Shown: piece by piece, positions 1 through 5,150 of the stretch
How the letters are laid out: every line of letters begins with the position of its first letter
Numbering within the stretch: the stretch's first letter is position 1
From: Methanomicrobiaceae archaeon
GTDB lineage: Archaea; Halobacteriota; Methanomicrobia; Methanomicrobiales; Methanomicrobiaceae
NCBI GenBank assembly: GCA_030628325.1
Contig: DAOVRB010000090.1
Location: forward strand, 1-5,531
Direction: 5' to 3'
DNA length: 5,531 nt
Program-made: the position numbers and the translations under genes
The notes under the pieces: generated by a model
Told to the model about the DNA's origin: nothing
The model's database searches: none
The model's input: the letters and a program-made list of their open reading frames with translations, nothing else

Positions 1-540
1 CGTTCTGGTGTCAGAAGTCCTACAGTATCACAGAAACAGAGCCTGTCAGCACCATGTTCCACGCCCTGTCTGAATAGATCACCCAGGTATTTCTGATCTG
101 CACGTGAAGCATCCTCACCACTGAGTTCGACAATCAGGCCGCGTTCCTTTGCATAGTCAACTGCATCCAGCGCCATTTTAGAGACTTGCTCTCTGGTTTT
201 ACGCAGCTTTACAGTTATGTGAAGATCGCTTACCGGCACTACCAGGTGTACAGATTCAGCACCGGCGTTTACTGCATGGTCAATGTCGTATGGAAGGGCA
301 CGGACAAATGTACAACACTCTGCCTTCAGACCTGCATCTGCAATTAGTCTGATCCCTTCACGTTCACCTTCAGAAGCTGCGGCAGAACCCGCTTCGATAA
401 CATGCACACCTATATCAGAAAGTAAAGAAGCAATCTCTAATTTTTCATCGGGACTTAATGATACGCCCGGTGTCTGTTCACCATCCCTAAGGGTAGTGTC
501 AAAAAAACGAATATTATTGGCTAATAAAGCAATCCCTCAT
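1..540 (-). CDS. cimA: (R)-citramalate synthase, N-terminal part, cut by window edge; apparent frameshift at its start
   Basis: CimA condenses pyruvate and acetyl-CoA to (R)-citramalate, the first step of the threonine-independent route to 2-oxobutyrate and isoleucine. About 178 residues are visible, roughly a third of a typical ~490-residue enzyme; the rest lies beyond position 1. The reading from 533 down to 3 has no stop and shows the DRE-TIM metallolyase start FFDTTLRDGEQTPGVSLSP (catalytic Arg and metal-binding Asp in LRDGEQ), then VIEAGSA, GEREGI, FVRALPYDID, SVHLVVP, KLRKT and CDTVGLLTP. From memory of M. jannaschii proteins, EAGSA and FVRALP match CimA, whereas AksA homocitrate synthase has EAGFP at that point. 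The best start by context is ATG at 540-538, with a ribosome site and TATA box upstream, but that ATG reads MRDCFISQ then stops at 516-514. The conserved frame has no ATG, GTG or TTG before the catalytic motif. Dropping one G of the GGG at 534-536 would give MRIALLANNIRFFDTT. This could be a sequence error, a real mutation or an ATT start at 533-531. Function is well supported; only the 5' end is uncertain. Confidence 0.88.
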
Positions 541-547
541 AGGATTT

Positions 548-554
548 CTCACCC
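548..554 (-). promoter_or_regulatory. Ribosome binding site of cimA
   Basis: The minus strand reads GGGTGAG here, followed by a 7-base spacer and ATG at 540-538. This is a good archaeal Shine-Dalgarno match at normal distance. It matters because it points to that ATG as the start, yet the ATG is out of frame with the conserved CimA protein by one base. Confidence 0.6.
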
Positions 555-574
555 ATTAATTTTAGTACAGGTAA

Positions 575-585
575 CTATTTATATG
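575..585 (-). promoter_or_regulatory. TATA box (box A) of cimA
   Basis: The minus strand reads CATATAAATAG, close to the archaeal box A consensus. Transcription would be expected about 25 bases downstream, near position 555, leaving a short leader that just covers the ribosome binding site before the ATG at 540. It indicates that cimA is transcribed separately from the upstream DUF4013 gene. Confidence 0.55.
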
Positions 586-600
586 TTTTTGAAAATGGTC

Positions 601-611
601 AAAAAGAAAAA
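601..611 (-). terminator. T-rich terminator after the DUF4013 gene
   Basis: Immediately after the TAA stop (614-612), the minus strand reads TTTTTCTTTTT. Oligo-T tracts of this kind serve as intrinsic terminators in archaea. The cimA TATA box follows directly, which fits an end of one transcript and the start of another. Confidence 0.5.
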
Positions 612-1259
612 TTATGAGGTTTCAACACTCTCATATATAGCTGTGAAGTAGCGGTACTGGAAAATTCCAATGGCAGGCATAAGGAGTATGCTAAGTAACC
701 ACCCTATAACAGGTATCATTCCCAGGATAGTATAAACGACACCAAGAACAACCACCACTACAACAACCGCGATGATATATTGTATCCAGCCAATCTTACC
801 AATCGTTTCAAAAATTGCACTAAAGTTGAATGCCTCACCCATACTGCCGGTACGTGAAAATCTGATCATTCCCATAATAGAGATAAGCCCAATAATCAGT
901 GCAAGAATTAAAACAATGAGTAAACCACCCAGTAATCCGGCAATACCTGCAGCCACAACTGAGTCACTGCCAGATGCAAGAGCCATTATTGATCCACCAA
1001 GAACAAGGAATGCAACAATCATCACCGGAATTGAATAAATCAAACCGAGAACTAACAGTTTAATACCATCAATAAAGAGAGAACCCCAGTTCTCCAGTTC
1101 AGGAGCAGGTTTAGCCCCACTCATAATTCGCACAGAGTACCCGCCAAACAGCGGGAAGATAATTGCACATATAATCAGAAGAAACCATCTGGTCCATTTG
1201 CCAATAAGTGCCTCTTTTGTGTATTCAAAAGAGTCCCCTAACATTTCACTAATTCCCAT
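612..1259 (-). CDS. DUF4013 family integral membrane protein of unknown function
   Basis: This is a 215-residue, very hydrophobic protein. It begins MGISEMLGDSFEYTKEALIG and continues with a Trp-rich membrane entry (KWTRWFLL), the pattern I associate with the DUF4013 family, common in methanogens and other archaea. Membrane segments are likely around residues 24-41, 64-95, 101-132 and 157-203; the longer ones may be split into two helices each. An amphipathic stretch (EAFNFSAIFETIGKIGW, residues 142-158) lies between hydrophobic blocks. There is no cleavable signal peptide and no visible catalytic motif. A run of seven valines occurs at residues 165-171. The start ATG has GGTG five bases upstream and a TATA-like box near 1290-1300. 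T-rich tracts on both sides suggest a single-gene transcript, so the neighbours do not suggest a role. Family assignment is from recognition; function is unknown. Confidence 0.8.
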   Translation of the reverse strand: MGISEMLGDSFEYTKEALIGKWTRWFLLIICAIIFPLFGGYSVRIMSGAKPAPELENWGSLFIDGIKLLVLGLIYSIPVMIVAFLVLGGSIMALASGSDSVVAAGIAGLLGGLLIVLILALIIGLISIMGMIRFSRTGSMGEAFNFSAIFETIGKIGWIQYIIAVVVVVVVLGVVYTILGMIPVIGWLLSILLMPAIGIFQYRYFTAIYESVETS

Positions 1260-1287
1260 ATTAGCACCAATATATAGGATATTCGTA

Positions 1288-1300
1288 ATTATATTTAAAT
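1288..1300 (-). promoter_or_regulatory. Probable TATA box of the DUF4013 gene
   Basis: The minus strand reads ATTTAAATATAAT here, a box A-like AT-rich element about 30 to 40 bases before the ATG at 1259. It predicts a transcription start near 1268 and a very short leader containing GGTG (about 1263-1267). A second TATATA stretch at 1271-1276 is too close to the start codon to be the promoter. Confidence 0.45.
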
Positions 1301-1309
1301 ATTGGCCTT

Positions 1310-1331
1310 AAAAAACCAAAAAAAGAAAAAA
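1310..1331 (-). terminator. T-rich terminator after purH
   Basis: About 30 bases after the purH stop, the minus strand carries three T runs in succession: six T, then C, seven T, GG, and six T. This is a strong archaeal-type oligo-T termination signal. It directly precedes the TATA-like box of the next gene, so purH and the DUF4013 gene are probably separate transcripts. Confidence 0.55.
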
Positions 1332-1362
1332 TATCAGGTTATCCATTTATTTAAGGGCAGAT

Positions 1363-2850
1363 TTAATGCCGGAAGTGGCGGATACCAGTAAAGACCATTG
1401 CCATGTTCAGGCGGTTTGCAGCGTTAATTACTTCCTGGTCACGTATGGAACCACCCGGCTGAAGGAGAGCAGTTGCACCTGCCTTTGCTGTTTCTTCCAG
1501 AGTGTCAGGGAAAGGCAGGAACGCATCAGAGGCAACAGCAGAACCATTCAGAGGGAAATTTGCTTTTTCAACAGCAATCTTTGCAGAATCAACACGGCTC
1601 ATCTGACCTGCACCGATGCCAAGAGTGGCTTTCTCATCAGCAAAAATTATTGTATTGCTTTTTGTATGTTTGCAGACCTTCCACGCGAGTTGCATTGCAT
1701 GCATTTCACCGGGAGTAGGATCACGTTCAGTGACAACAATCCAGTTCTCCGTATAATCCACAGGAGTTCTCTGAACAAGCGCTCCCCCGTCAATAGTGCG
1801 TATCTCATCAGAGATCACTTCTTCCGGAAGAATCAGAACACGCATATTCTCCTTTCTTTTCATGATATCCAGTGCTTCATCTGTATAAGATGGTGCAATT
1901 ACAACCTCAACAAATGTAGATGCCAGTTCTTTGGAAACATCTGCCTCAACTTCACGGTTAAATGCAACGACTGAACCATATGCAGAAACAGGATCAACAT
2001 CCCGTGCCCGCAGATATGCCTCAATAAGTGAGTCTCCCACTGCTACGCCGCATGGATTGTTATGCTTCACAATTACTGAACAGGCTTCGTCAAATTCACG
2101 GACAAGACCTACAGCTGCGTTCACATCAAGGTAATTATTGTATGACATCTGCTTCCCCTGAAGAGGAGTCTGGTAAGCGATACCATGGTCACCATAAACA
2201 GCGGCTTTCTGGTGAGGATTCTCTCCGTACCTGAGAGTCCGTCCGTTCCTGTACTGGACTGTCAGAACCTCAGGGAATTCACTGTCAATATTGTAGAGAT
2301 AATTACTGATTGCCGCATCGTAGGATGCCGTACGTGCAAACACTTTTTTTGCAAGAGAAAGGCGTTCTTCGTCTGTGAAACTACCCTTTCTTACAGCCTC
2401 AATGACCATCCCGTAATCTATGGGGTCAATGACTACTGAGACATCCTTAAAATTTTTTGCTGCCGCACGGATCATTGCAGGACCGCCAATATCAATGTAC
2501 TCAACAAGTTCATTTAATGGAATATTTTTCTTAGACATCTCTTCAAAAGGATACAGGTTAACAACAAGCAGGTCGATTTCGTTGATCCCATGCTCTTCCA
2601 TCACACGGTCGTCAATTCCACGCCTGCCAAGAAGACCGCCATGAATTTTTGGGTGCAGTGTTTTAACACGCCCGTCCATCATTTCAGGTGAACCTGTGTA
2701 TTCTGAAACTTCTACAAAATCTATTCCTGCTTCTTTTAAGGCTTTACCTGTTCCACCAGAGCTTAAGATGCTGATATTATTGTCTACAAGAGTCTTTGCA
2801 AGATCAATTATTCCTGATTTATCCCATACAGAAAGGAGTGCCCATGTCAT
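1363..2850 (-). CDS. purH: Bifunctional AICAR formyltransferase / IMP cyclohydrolase
   Basis: PurH catalyses the last two steps of de novo IMP synthesis in the cytoplasm: formylation of AICAR to FAICAR, then ring closure. The 495-residue protein is full length, slightly shorter than many bacterial PurH (about 510-530). The N-terminal MGS-like cyclohydrolase domain (about 1-130) has SSGGTGKAL (30-38), DGRVKTLHPKIHGG (59-72) and IDIGGPAMIRAAAKN (119-133). By alignment from memory to the human enzyme, K63, Y100, D120 and K132 are its conserved active-site residues. The formyltransferase domain has LRYGENPHQ (206-214), YNNYLD (237-242), the catalytic pair K262-H263 in VKHNNPCG, SN at 398-399, GAGQMSR (413-419), DAFLPFPD (442-449) and a conserved C-terminal His. 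Both activities therefore look intact. The ATG at 2850 gives the usual MTWALLSVWDKSG start. A 15-bp inverted repeat overlaps this start codon. The gene is transcribed divergently from the PAPS-reductase-like gene. The in vivo formyl donor in a methanogen is an open point. Confidence 0.97.
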   Translation of the reverse strand: MTWALLSVWDKSGIIDLAKTLVDNNISILSSGGTGKALKEAGIDFVEVSEYTGSPEMMDGRVKTLHPKIHGGLLGRRGIDDRVMEEHGINEIDLLVVNLYPFEEMSKKNIPLNELVEYIDIGGPAMIRAAAKNFKDVSVVIDPIDYGMVIEAVRKGSFTDEERLSLAKKVFARTASYDAAISNYLYNIDSEFPEVLTVQYRNGRTLRYGENPHQKAAVYGDHGIAYQTPLQGKQMSYNNYLDVNAAVGLVREFDEACSVIVKHNNPCGVAVGDSLIEAYLRARDVDPVSAYGSVVAFNREVEADVSKELASTFVEVVIAPSYTDEALDIMKRKENMRVLILPEEVISDEIRTIDGGALVQRTPVDYTENWIVVTERDPTPGEMHAMQLAWKVCKHTKSNTIIFADEKATLGIGAGQMSRVDSAKIAVEKANFPLNGSAVASDAFLPFPDTLEETAKAGATALLQPGGSIRDQEVINAANRLNMAMVFTGIRHFRH

Positions 2851-2858
2851 GGTGACAT
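2844..2858. repeat. Inverted repeat overlapping the purH start codon
   Basis: ATGTCA and TGACAT form perfect 6-bp arms around a 3-base centre. On the purH strand the repeat includes the start ATG (2850-2848). In DNA it could be a binding site; in RNA a 6-bp stem with a 3-base loop would partly hide the start codon. The sequence shows symmetry only; a regulatory role is inference. Confidence 0.4.
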
Positions 2859-3090
2859 ATCATCTCTAATCTCAAATAATGTTACTGCATGCTGGCATAT
2901 TTCAGGGGGCTCTCCCAAATCGGATCAGGATGGATCTGACAGTTGACTAAAAAATCAAGTTTCTACAGGTCATTTTTCATGAGTCTGCAGGTCTGCCCGA
3001 AAAACAGGTCATATTATTATAGTGCTATAGCCGATTTGGCAGAATCCAGGGAATGTATAATGAGTCCGGAAAACTAATAATACCATAAGG
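2851..3090. other. Divergent intergenic region between purH and the PAPS-reductase-like gene
   Basis: This 240-bp gap must hold the promoters of both genes. For purH, a weak box A-like CTGAAATATGC lies on the minus strand near 2895-2905, which would start transcription around 2874. For the plus-strand gene, AT-rich stretches at 3012-3022 (TATTATTATAG) and 3054-3062 (TGTATAATG) are candidates. CAGGTC occurs three times in direct orientation (2966-2971, 2988-2993, 3005-3010); the outer two extend to ACAGGTCAT. CCAAATCGG (2915-2923) is the exact reverse complement of CCGATTTGG (3031-3039). No tRNA, box C/D RNA or small ORF with a convincing ribosome site was seen. The gap is longer than the other two promoter gaps on the left side. 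Confidence 0.6.
3012..3062 (+). promoter_or_regulatory. Candidate promoter region of the PAPS-reductase-like gene
   Basis: Two TATA-like elements are present. TATTATTATAG (3012-3022) would start transcription near 3042 and give a leader of about 50 bases. TGTATAATG (3054-3062) would start transcription near 3084-3088 and give an almost leaderless mRNA. The second fits the lack of a good ribosome site: only AAGG touches the ATG at 3091. Which one is used cannot be decided from sequence. Confidence 0.35.
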
Positions 3091-4476
3091 ATGCGAGATT
3101 CACCATTAAAAACAGTTCTCTATTGGTGTCCCGAGTGTAACATTCCACTTATGGGACGTAAATGCGCCTGCGGTGCAAAAGCAATTGAGATTTCACTGTT
3201 AAAACCATACGATATCCGGCCTGCACTTGAGTATGACCGGAATCTGTTAATTAAACTCCTGAGTGAACGCTTTGGAATAGATGAAATCCCAGAGATTGTT
3301 CTTTTCAATAAAACCGGGGGAACCGACCGAAACGATCTGATTATTATAAATGGCGAAAGGTTTGGCTGGCTGTCATTTGATCCTTATAACAGAAAATTTT
3401 CCATTGAACTGACTCAGGGTGCACTACCCTATATTCTGCCTAAAATTAAGACAGGAATTGTTGATATAACAGAGTATATCAGAGAAACAGGAAGAAAGAG
3501 ACTTGGTGGAAAAAATATCCCGTTTAATTCAGAACTCAACGATGGATTTGTTGTAATAAAAGCCGGTAAACGGTGGGGTGTCGGTAATCTGAACAACGGG
3601 AAACTGAAAATAAAAACACTTGGCGTGATCGAAGAAAAGGAGTTTAAAAACCCGGATCAGGATGAAGTAATAAAGAAAAATAAACGTCACTTAAAAAATC
3701 TTGAACGCAATGCCATCCGTTTAATAAGATCATATATGGATGAAGATACCCCGGTTAATGTTTCTTTTAGTGGTGGTAAAGACAGCACCGTAGTGCTTGA
3801 ACTTGCACACAGAGCCGGCGTAGAAGACGTATACCATGTTGATACCGGAATGGAATTTCCTGAAACAGTAGATTTTGTGAGAGAAACCGGGATTAAAAAG
3901 ATCCTGAAAGGAGCTGATTTCTGGCGTGAAGTCCGTACACATGATCTACCCCGGAAAGATGACCGCTGGTGCTGTGAGAAACTCAAACTTCAGCCTGTTA
4001 AAGAATGGCTTAAAAATAAAGGCAGATGTGTAACTGTGCAGGGCAACCGCTGGTACGAATCATTTTCACGTCTGAACCTTCCGGCAGCGTCAAAAAACCC
4101 ATATAACTCAAAACAACTGAACCTTTCTCCAATAAGAAACTGGCGTGCTTTTGAAGTCTTTTTATATATCTGGTGGCGGGAACTTCCGTATAATCCTTTA
4201 TATGACAAAGGTTTTGAAAGAGTTGGCTGCTGGAACTGTCCTGCAATGCTTGAAAGCGAAGCAGAGAGAAATCTGGAACTTCACCCCGAATTATTTGGAA
4301 AATGGCAGAATCATCTGAAGAGGTGGGCACGACAGAATAAACTGCAGGAAGATTATGTCCGATGTGGATTATGGAGATGGAAAGAACTTCCACCAAAAAT
4401 GAAAGAACTCGCCAGAGCCCACAATATCAAATTAAAAGAGAGCCCTCCAAAGCAAATCCGGAGATCTCTACAATAA
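3091..4476 (+). CDS. PAPS/APS-reductase-family protein with N-terminal zinc ribbon and PUA-like region
   Basis: This 461-residue protein belongs to the PP-loop phosphoadenosine-phosphosulfate reductase superfamily, in the long form found in methanogens. Residues 13-27 form a zinc ribbon (C13, C16, C25, C27; YWCPECNIPL...CACG). Residues about 80-180 look PUA-like (VVIKAGKRWGVGNL), which would suggest nucleic acid binding; this is a weaker call. The catalytic core (about 205-400) has the PP-loop SGGKDST (227-233), the substrate motif DTGMEFPET (251-259), DRWCCEKLK (291-299) and GCWNCP (379-384). C294, C295, C380 and C383 repeat the CC...CxxC arrangement that binds a [4Fe-4S] cluster in APS reductases. 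A later RCGLW (C424-428 region, Cys at 425) recalls the catalytic ECGLH tail of those enzymes but lacks its Glu and His. An in-frame stop at 3061-3063 with no other start after it fixes the ATG at 3091. Activity could be assimilatory sulfate reduction or sulfur transfer to RNA; the sequence does not decide. No sulfate-assimilation genes are adjacent. Confidence 0.85.
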   Translation: MRDSPLKTVLYWCPECNIPLMGRKCACGAKAIEISLLKPYDIRPALEYDRNLLIKLLSERFGIDEIPEIVLFNKTGGTDRNDLIIINGERFGWLSFDPYNRKFSIELTQGALPYILPKIKTGIVDITEYIRETGRKRLGGKNIPFNSELNDGFVVIKAGKRWGVGNLNNGKLKIKTLGVIEEKEFKNPDQDEVIKKNKRHLKNLERNAIRLIRSYMDEDTPVNVSFSGGKDSTVVLELAHRAGVEDVYHVDTGMEFPETVDFVRETGIKKILKGADFWREVRTHDLPRKDDRWCCEKLKLQPVKEWLKNKGRCVTVQGNRWYESFSRLNLPAASKNPYNSKQLNLSPIRNWRAFEVFLYIWWRELPYNPLYDKGFERVGCWNCPAMLESEAERNLELHPELFGKWQNHLKRWARQNKLQEDYVRCGLWRWKELPPKMKELARAHNIKLKESPPKQIRRSLQ

Positions 4477-4487
4477 TCTCTTTTTTT
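4477..4487 (+). terminator. T-rich terminator after the PAPS-reductase-like gene
   Basis: TCTC followed by seven T (4481-4487) comes directly after the TAA stop of the reductase-like gene. It is a plausible archaeal oligo-T terminator. It abuts the palindrome at 4487-4510, though that stem lies after the T run, not before it as in bacterial intrinsic terminators. Confidence 0.45.
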
Positions 4488-4510
4488 CCAGATTTACGCA
4501 TAAATCAGGA
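4487..4510. repeat. 24-bp near-perfect palindrome upstream of grpE
   Basis: Arms TCCAGATTTA and TAAATCAGGA flank CGCA and match at nine of ten positions (one A/A mismatch). The inner GATTTA/TAAATC arms are perfect. It sits about 22 bp upstream of the grpE TATA box, in a position suited to a regulator binding site. It is not the bacterial CIRCE sequence, and I do not recognise it as a known archaeal heat-shock motif. Confidence 0.5.
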
Positions 4511-4531
4511 TAATGTGCCAATATTTTAGGG

Positions 4532-4545
4532 AAACATATATATAG
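4532..4545 (+). promoter_or_regulatory. TATA box of the grpE-dnaK operon
   Basis: AAACATATATATAG is the strongest box A in the window, preceded by purine-rich GGGA that could act as a BRE. It predicts a transcription start near 4565 and a leader of roughly 37 bases before the grpE ATG at 4602. It shows archaeal-type transcription of this chaperone operon. Confidence 0.6.
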
Positions 4546-4575
4546 AACTACAATCCATTACTTATGGTATCACTT

Positions 4576-4589
4576 TAGAGAAACCTCTA
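4576..4589 (+). repeat. Small hairpin in the grpE leader
   Basis: TAGAG and CTCTA can pair as a 5-bp stem around the loop AAAC, within the predicted mRNA leader and ending 12 bases before the grpE ATG. It might influence ribosome access, but a stem this short often occurs by chance. Confidence 0.25.
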
Positions 4590-4601
4590 CAACAGGATGG
4601 T

Positions 4602-5147
4602 ATGATGAAAGAGGAGACACCTGTACAGACTGAAACAGAGCAGGAAACCACAATTAATGATGGAAGTCCTGAAAAGCTCTCCGGAGAAGAGAAGATATCC
4701 TCTAAAGAAGAGGAACTCCAGGAGACTATTAACGAACTGAATGACAGATATCTCAGACTCGCAGCTGACTTTGAAAATTACAAGAAACGTAATGCCAGAG
4801 AAACTGAACAGCGCATCAGTTATGCCGTTGAACAGATTGCCATTGAAATGCTGGATATAACTGACAACCTTGAAAAGGCATTATTATCTGATGATGATTC
4901 TCTCCGTGAAGGTCTAAAGCAGACATATAAACTCCTCATATCAATGCTTGATGGCCATTCAATTACACCGATTGAATCAATTAATCAGAAATTTGATCCA
5001 ACAAAGCAGGAAGCACTGGCATATGTTCCTTCAGATTGTGAGGAAGGCACGGTGATTGATGAAATCACCCGTGGGTATTATATGAAAGATAAAGTAATCA
5101 GATGTGCTAAAGTAGCAGTTTCACAAGGAAAAAATAAAGAGGAATAA
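4602..5147 (+). CDS. grpE: GrpE, nucleotide exchange factor of DnaK
   Basis: GrpE forms a homodimer that releases ADP from DnaK and so drives the chaperone cycle in the cytoplasm. The 181-residue product is of normal length. Residues 1-35 are acidic and probably disordered. A long coiled coil follows (about 30-90), with the family core NDRYLRLAADFENYKKRN and then VEQIAIEMLDITDNLEKAL. The C-terminal beta domain has FDPTKQEAL near residues 126-134, then GTVIDEITRGYYMKDKVIRCAKVAVS. The usual family motif there has His before EA (FDPxxHEA); this protein has Gln. Two adjacent ATG codons (4602 and 4605) could both start it, with GGATGG just upstream; the choice changes one residue. The dnaK gene begins three bases after the stop, so the two are co-transcribed from the TATA box at 4532-4545. 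The system in archaea is generally attributed to transfer from bacteria. Confidence 0.95.
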   Translation: MMKEETPVQTETEQETTINDGSPEKLSGEEKISSKEEELQETINELNDRYLRLAADFENYKKRNARETEQRISYAVEQIAIEMLDITDNLEKALLSDDDSLREGLKQTYKLLISMLDGHSITPIESINQKFDPTKQEALAYVPSDCEEGTVIDEITRGYYMKDKVIRCAKVAVSQGKNKEE

Positions 5148-5150
5148 ATT

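Noticed and set aside
1..540. Homocitrate synthase AksA or isopropylmalate synthase LeuA in place of CimA
   Set aside because: The visible motifs EAGSA, FVRALPYDID, SVHLVVP and the CDTVGLLTP region agree better with archaeal CimA than with AksA, which has EAGFP at the first of these.
283..651. Open frame of 122 codons on the plus strand
   Set aside because: It lies antisense to the conserved cimA protein and to the end of the DUF4013 gene, and its product has no recognisable features.
742..768. Simple repeat in the DUF4013 gene (GT-rich, poly-valine)
   Set aside because: The codons are mixed and the stretch encodes a membrane helix; it is not a true tandem repeat.
1366..1974. Plus-strand open frame of 202 codons with several cysteines
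   Set aside because: It is fully antisense to purH, whose motifs are continuous on the other strand; the Cys-rich composition is a by-product of reading purH backwards.
2851..3090. tRNA, box C/D RNA or small gene in the long intergenic region
   Set aside because: No cloverleaf, no paired C and D boxes, and no short open frame with a ribosome site could be found.
4010..4396. Minus-strand open frame of 128 codons
   Set aside because: It is antisense to the conserved core of the PAPS-reductase-like protein and shows no family motifs or ribosome site.
4477..4601. Bacterial CIRCE/HrcA operator before grpE
   Set aside because: The conserved CIRCE arms (TTAGCACTC and GAGTGCTAA) are absent; the palindrome present has a different sequence.
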